A stretch of 9,725 bases of DNA from Chlorobiales bacterium (GTDB lineage Bacteria; Bacteroidota; Chlorobiia; Chlorobiales; Chlorobiaceae). The notes below the pieces were generated by a model. It was not told where the DNA came from. It searched no databases and worked only from the letters and a program-made list of their open reading frames with translations. The translations under genes and the position numbers were made by a program. Positions 7,165-9,725 of this stretch are shown here, one piece after another. The stretch is from positions 1 to 9,725 of the forward strand of contig JAKSCY010000283.1 of the NCBI GenBank assembly GCA_022360355.1, read 5' to 3'. Within the stretch, counting starts at the first letter, position 1; every line of letters starts with the position of its first letter.

Positions 7165-7383
7165 CTAAAAAAATTCAAGCACACCTCGGACAACCTGCCC
7201 TGAAGAACCACCTGTCGACCCGTCCTTTCTCTCTCCTTTCCGCCCGATGTAACGAGTTCAACAGATACACAGCCTGTTTTTGCATTTCAGGCACTGAACC
7301 GAGGTAAAATTTGTTTTTTGGCACGCAACCCCTATCTTTTCCAAAGTTCAACGAAACCTTTTTATCACCCGTAACGCTTTTCA

Positions 7384-9725
7384 ATGGCCTCTTCTTCAGC
7401 AGCTTCGTCGGCAAAAGACAAAACGCTTATTGTTGTCGAATCCCCTTCAAAAGCGAAAACCATCAACAAATATCTTGGAAAAGATTACATGGTGTTCGCT
7501 TCTGTCGGCCATATCAAGGATCTTCCGAAAAAGGAGATCGGCCTGGATTTCGACAACCATTACGAACCCCGCTATGAAGTTATAGCCGGCAAGGAAAAAG
7601 TTGTCCGGCAACTGAAAAAGCTGGCTGGAGAAGCAAACGATATTCTCATAGCCACAGACCCCGACCGCGAGGGGGAGGCTATCGCCTGGCACATCGCCAA
7701 CGAGGTTGATGCCACACGTAAACCTGTCCATCGCGTATTGTTCAACGAGATCACCAGAAAAGCGATTCTGGAGGCAATCGACCAGCCCCACCAGATCGAT
7801 TACCGGCTGGTTCGTTCCCAGCAGACCCGGCAGGGGCTGGATAAAATTGTGGGCTACAAGATAAGCCCGTTCCTCTGGAATGTGGTTTTAAGAGGTTTGT
7901 CCGCCGGCAGGGTACAATCTGTTGCGCTGAGACTTATCTGCGAGCGTGAGGCGGAGATTGAAAAGTTTCAGCCGAAAGAGTACTGGACCATTATTGCCGA
8001 CTTCACCACTGCTTCGGGAGAAACGTTTTCGGCAAAACTGATCAGAATTGACGGTGAAAAAGCTGAAATCACCAATCAGGCGGATGCTGAAAAAACAGCG
8101 TCTGCTATCCTTTCAAGGATCTATGGCGTCACGGAAATTTCCCCGAAGGTTCAGCAGCGCAAACCGCCTTTGCCTTTTACAACCTCGCTCCTGCAACAGG
8201 CGGCATCGAACCAGTTAGGGTTCGGTTCAAAGAAAACCATGCGTGCCGCCCAGCAGCTTTATGAAGGTATTGAACTGGGCTCTGAAGGCGCAACCGGTCT
8301 GATAACCTATATGAGAACCGACTCTACAAGGGTCAGTGCAGAAGCGGTGGAACAGGCAGAACAGTTTATCACACAGCATTACGGAACAGCCTATACGGGC
8401 GGCGGACAGCCTGTCAAAAAAGGCAAAAAAATGCAGGACGCGCACGAAGCGATCCGGCCAACGTCGGTTTCCCGTACCCCTGATGCCATGAAAGCGTTTC
8501 TTTCAGCCGACCAGTACAAACTCTATGATTTGATCTGGAAAAGGTTCCTCGCTTCACGGATGGCTCCGGCAAAGATAGAGCAGACCCGCCTCGATGTTGC
8601 AGACCACGAGCAACAGTTTATCTTTCGTGCCAACGGCAGCCAGGTACTCTTCCCCGGATTCCTGAGCGTGTACAATGAACAGAAAGAACTCGATTACGAG
8701 GCCAGGAAATCCACCCGTGACGACGAAGAGAAAGAGCAGATGGTCAAGCTCCCCTCGAAGCTGTCGGTGCATGAAAAGCTGGATCTGGCAAATCTTGACA
8801 AAAAACAAAGTTTCACCCGTCCTCCTGCCCGTTACTCTGAAGCCAGTCTTGTGAAAGAGCTTGACAATTACGGGATCGGCAGACCGTCTACCTATGCGGG
8901 CATTTTTTCGACCCTCCAGGACCGGCGCTATGTCGAGCTGCAGAAGAAAAAAATCATTCCGACGGACCTGGGCAGGGATGTTTCTGTGATCCTTGTGGCA
9001 AACTTTCCCGACATTTTCAATGTCAAGTTCACAGCTTATATGGAAAACGAGCTTGACAAGGTGGCAGCCGGAGAAGATGATTATGAAGAGGTGCTCGACA
9101 GCTTTTACAAACCCCTTGAAGCAGCATTGAGCGTCCGTAAAAACGACCCGCTTCTGCCCCAGAACAGCGATGCCGAAACCTGCAGCAAATGCGGTAAAGG
9201 CAAGATGGTGGTAAAATGGACTGCCAGCGGCAAGTTTCTCGGATGCTCCCGCTATCCTTCATGCAGAAACATCAAACCGCTTTCATCATCCCGGACCCGT
9301 CCCACGGAAACAGGCATCAAATGTCCCGGCTGCAAGAATGGAAGAATGGTTTTGCGAAACGGGAGGTTTGGTCCGTTCCTTGCCTGCACGAACTATCCGG
9401 AATGCAACACGCTCCTGAAACTCGATAAACAGCGAAAAATCGAGCCGCCCAAAACCCCACCGCTCGAAACCGACCTTCCCTGTCCGAAATGCGGGGCGCC
9501 GCTCTATCTGAGAACCGGAAAGAGAGGGCTCTGGCTCGGCTGTTCGAAGTTCCCGAAATGCAGGGGAAGACAGGCGTGGGGGCAGCTTGACCCTGCCATA
9601 CATCACCACTGGCAGGAGGCAATGGAAGAACATCAGGCAAAACATCCGGCCGTGACCCTGCGCATGGTTGACGGATCACCGGTCAATATGCAGCTCGGCA
9701 TTGACGACATCATTGCTTTTGCCGA
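7384..9725 (+). CDS. topA: DNA topoisomerase I (TopA), C-terminus beyond right edge
   Basis: Type IA topoisomerase that relaxes negative supercoils by passing DNA through a transient single-strand break. In total 780 residues are present, and few are likely to be missing. The Toprim domain contains LIVVESPSKAKTI (15-27, with Glu19) and TDPDREGEAIAWH (91-103, with Asp92 and Asp94). The strand-region motif GLSAGRVQSVALRLI is at 171-185. The active-site Tyr309 is in LITYMRTDSTR, and the conserved DAHEAIRPT is at 352-360. Three C-terminal zinc ribbons follow, with cysteines 600/603/621/627, 647/650/668/674 and 700/703/720/726, then a tail of unknown fold. The ATG at 7384 is the first start after an in-frame stop at 7372-7374; no Shine-Dalgarno is seen. 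A Ser/Ala-rich leader of about 10 residues precedes the Toprim domain. Confidence 0.97.
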   Translation, partial: MASSSAASSAKDKTLIVVESPSKAKTINKYLGKDYMVFASVGHIKDLPKKEIGLDFDNHYEPRYEVIAGKEKVVRQLKKLAGEANDILIATDPDREGEAIAWHIANEVDATRKPVHRVLFNEITRKAILEAIDQPHQIDYRLVRSQQTRQGLDKIVGYKISPFLWNVVLRGLSAGRVQSVALRLICEREAEIEKFQPKEYWTIIADFTTASGETFSAKLIRIDGEKAEITNQADAEKTASAILSRIYGVTEISPKVQQRKPPLPFTTSLLQQAASNQLGFGSKKTMRAAQQLYEGIELGSEGATGLITYMRTDSTRVSAEAVEQAEQFITQHYGTAYTGGGQPVKKGKKMQDAHEAIRPTSVSRTPDAMKAFLSADQYKLYDLIWKRFLASRMAPAKIEQTRLDVADHEQQFIFRANGSQVLFPGFLSVYNEQKELDYEARKSTRDDEEKEQMVKLPSKLSVHEKLDLANLDKKQSFTRPPARYSEASLVKELDNYGIGRPSTYAGIFSTLQDRRYVELQKKKIIPTDLGRDVSVILVANFPDIFNVKFTAYMENELDKVAAGEDDYEEVLDSFYKPLEAALSVRKNDPLLPQNSDAETCSKCGKGKMVVKWTASGKFLGCSRYPSCRNIKPLSSSRTRPTETGIKCPGCKNGRMVLRNGRFGPFLACTNYPECNTLLKLDKQRKIEPPKTPPLETDLPCPKCGAPLYLRTGKRGLWLGCSKFPKCRGRQAWGQLDPAIHHHWQEAMEEHQAKHPAVTLRMVDGSPVNMQLGIDDIIAFA

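Larger units (their letters stand above)
7114..7383. other. Divergent intergenic region between amidase and topA
   Basis: These 270 bases separate the diverging amidase and topA starts and contain no convincing gene. The amidase-proximal end holds a TATAAT box and an inverted repeat, listed separately. On the plus strand TTGCAT (7280-7285) and TAAAAT (7305-7310) are 19 bases apart, a poor candidate for the topA promoter. The rest is pyrimidine-rich on the plus strand around 7210-7235, and I see no other structure in it. Confidence 0.6.

Noticed and set aside
7175..7414. 79-codon minus-strand reading frame between the amidase and topA
   Set aside because: It overlaps the topA start by 31 bases and would cover most of a divergent promoter region. 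Its product is basic and low in recognisable features, and no known family comes to mind.
9286..9679. Two minus-strand reading frames of about 120 codons near the right edge
   Set aside because: They are antisense to the zinc-ribbon part of topA, whose regular cysteine spacing confirms the plus-strand frame.
1..9725. Search for CRISPR arrays, tRNA or rRNA genes, insertion sequences, phage or defence genes
   Set aside because: No repeat arrays, clover-leaf sequences, transposase-like frames or transfer signatures were seen; the genes are housekeeping in character.

Overview
The window reads as an ordinary chromosomal segment of a Gram-negative bacterium. The gene families and protein sequences most resemble green sulfur bacteria (Chlorobiota). 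That is recognition from memory and could not be checked by a search. Coding density is high, base composition is even, and there is no sign of mobile DNA, CRISPR or stable RNA genes.

Layout from left to right. (1) A leftward biotin operon: birA (2929-1910), bioB (1880-861) and bioF (864 to the left edge, incomplete). bioB and bioF overlap by four bases. BirA carries an N-terminal helix-turn-helix as well as the ligase domain. Just upstream of birA lies a perfect inverted repeat, TTGTCAAC-N16-GTTGACAA, which resembles a BirA operator and covers a plausible promoter. The regulator therefore probably controls its own operon according to biotin status. (2) A rightward pair diverging from birA: a homocysteine S-methyltransferase-family protein (3074-4000) that keeps the zinc-binding cysteines but has altered substrate-pocket motifs, followed by a 74-residue Cys/His-rich protein (4042-4266) that I do not recognise. 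(3) A leftward pair converging on them: an exported zinc-dependent N-acetylmuramoyl-L-alanine amidase (7113-5380), followed two bases later by a membrane-anchored alpha/beta hydrolase (5377-4346). (4) Rightward topA (7384 to the right edge, incomplete), divergent from the amidase, with three C-terminal zinc ribbons.

How they work together: BioF and BioB catalyse an early and the last step of biotin ring synthesis. BirA loads biotin onto carboxylases and, when biotin is plentiful, probably represses the operon. The amidase acts on peptidoglycan in the periplasm. The hydrolase made with it is probably tethered to the membrane, with an unknown substrate. TopA relaxes negative supercoils and has no obvious link to its neighbours. 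I found no clear new multi-gene system. The points most worth a second look are the BirA-like operator between the divergent promoters, the altered pocket of the methyltransferase-family protein, and the small Cys/His-rich protein beside it.
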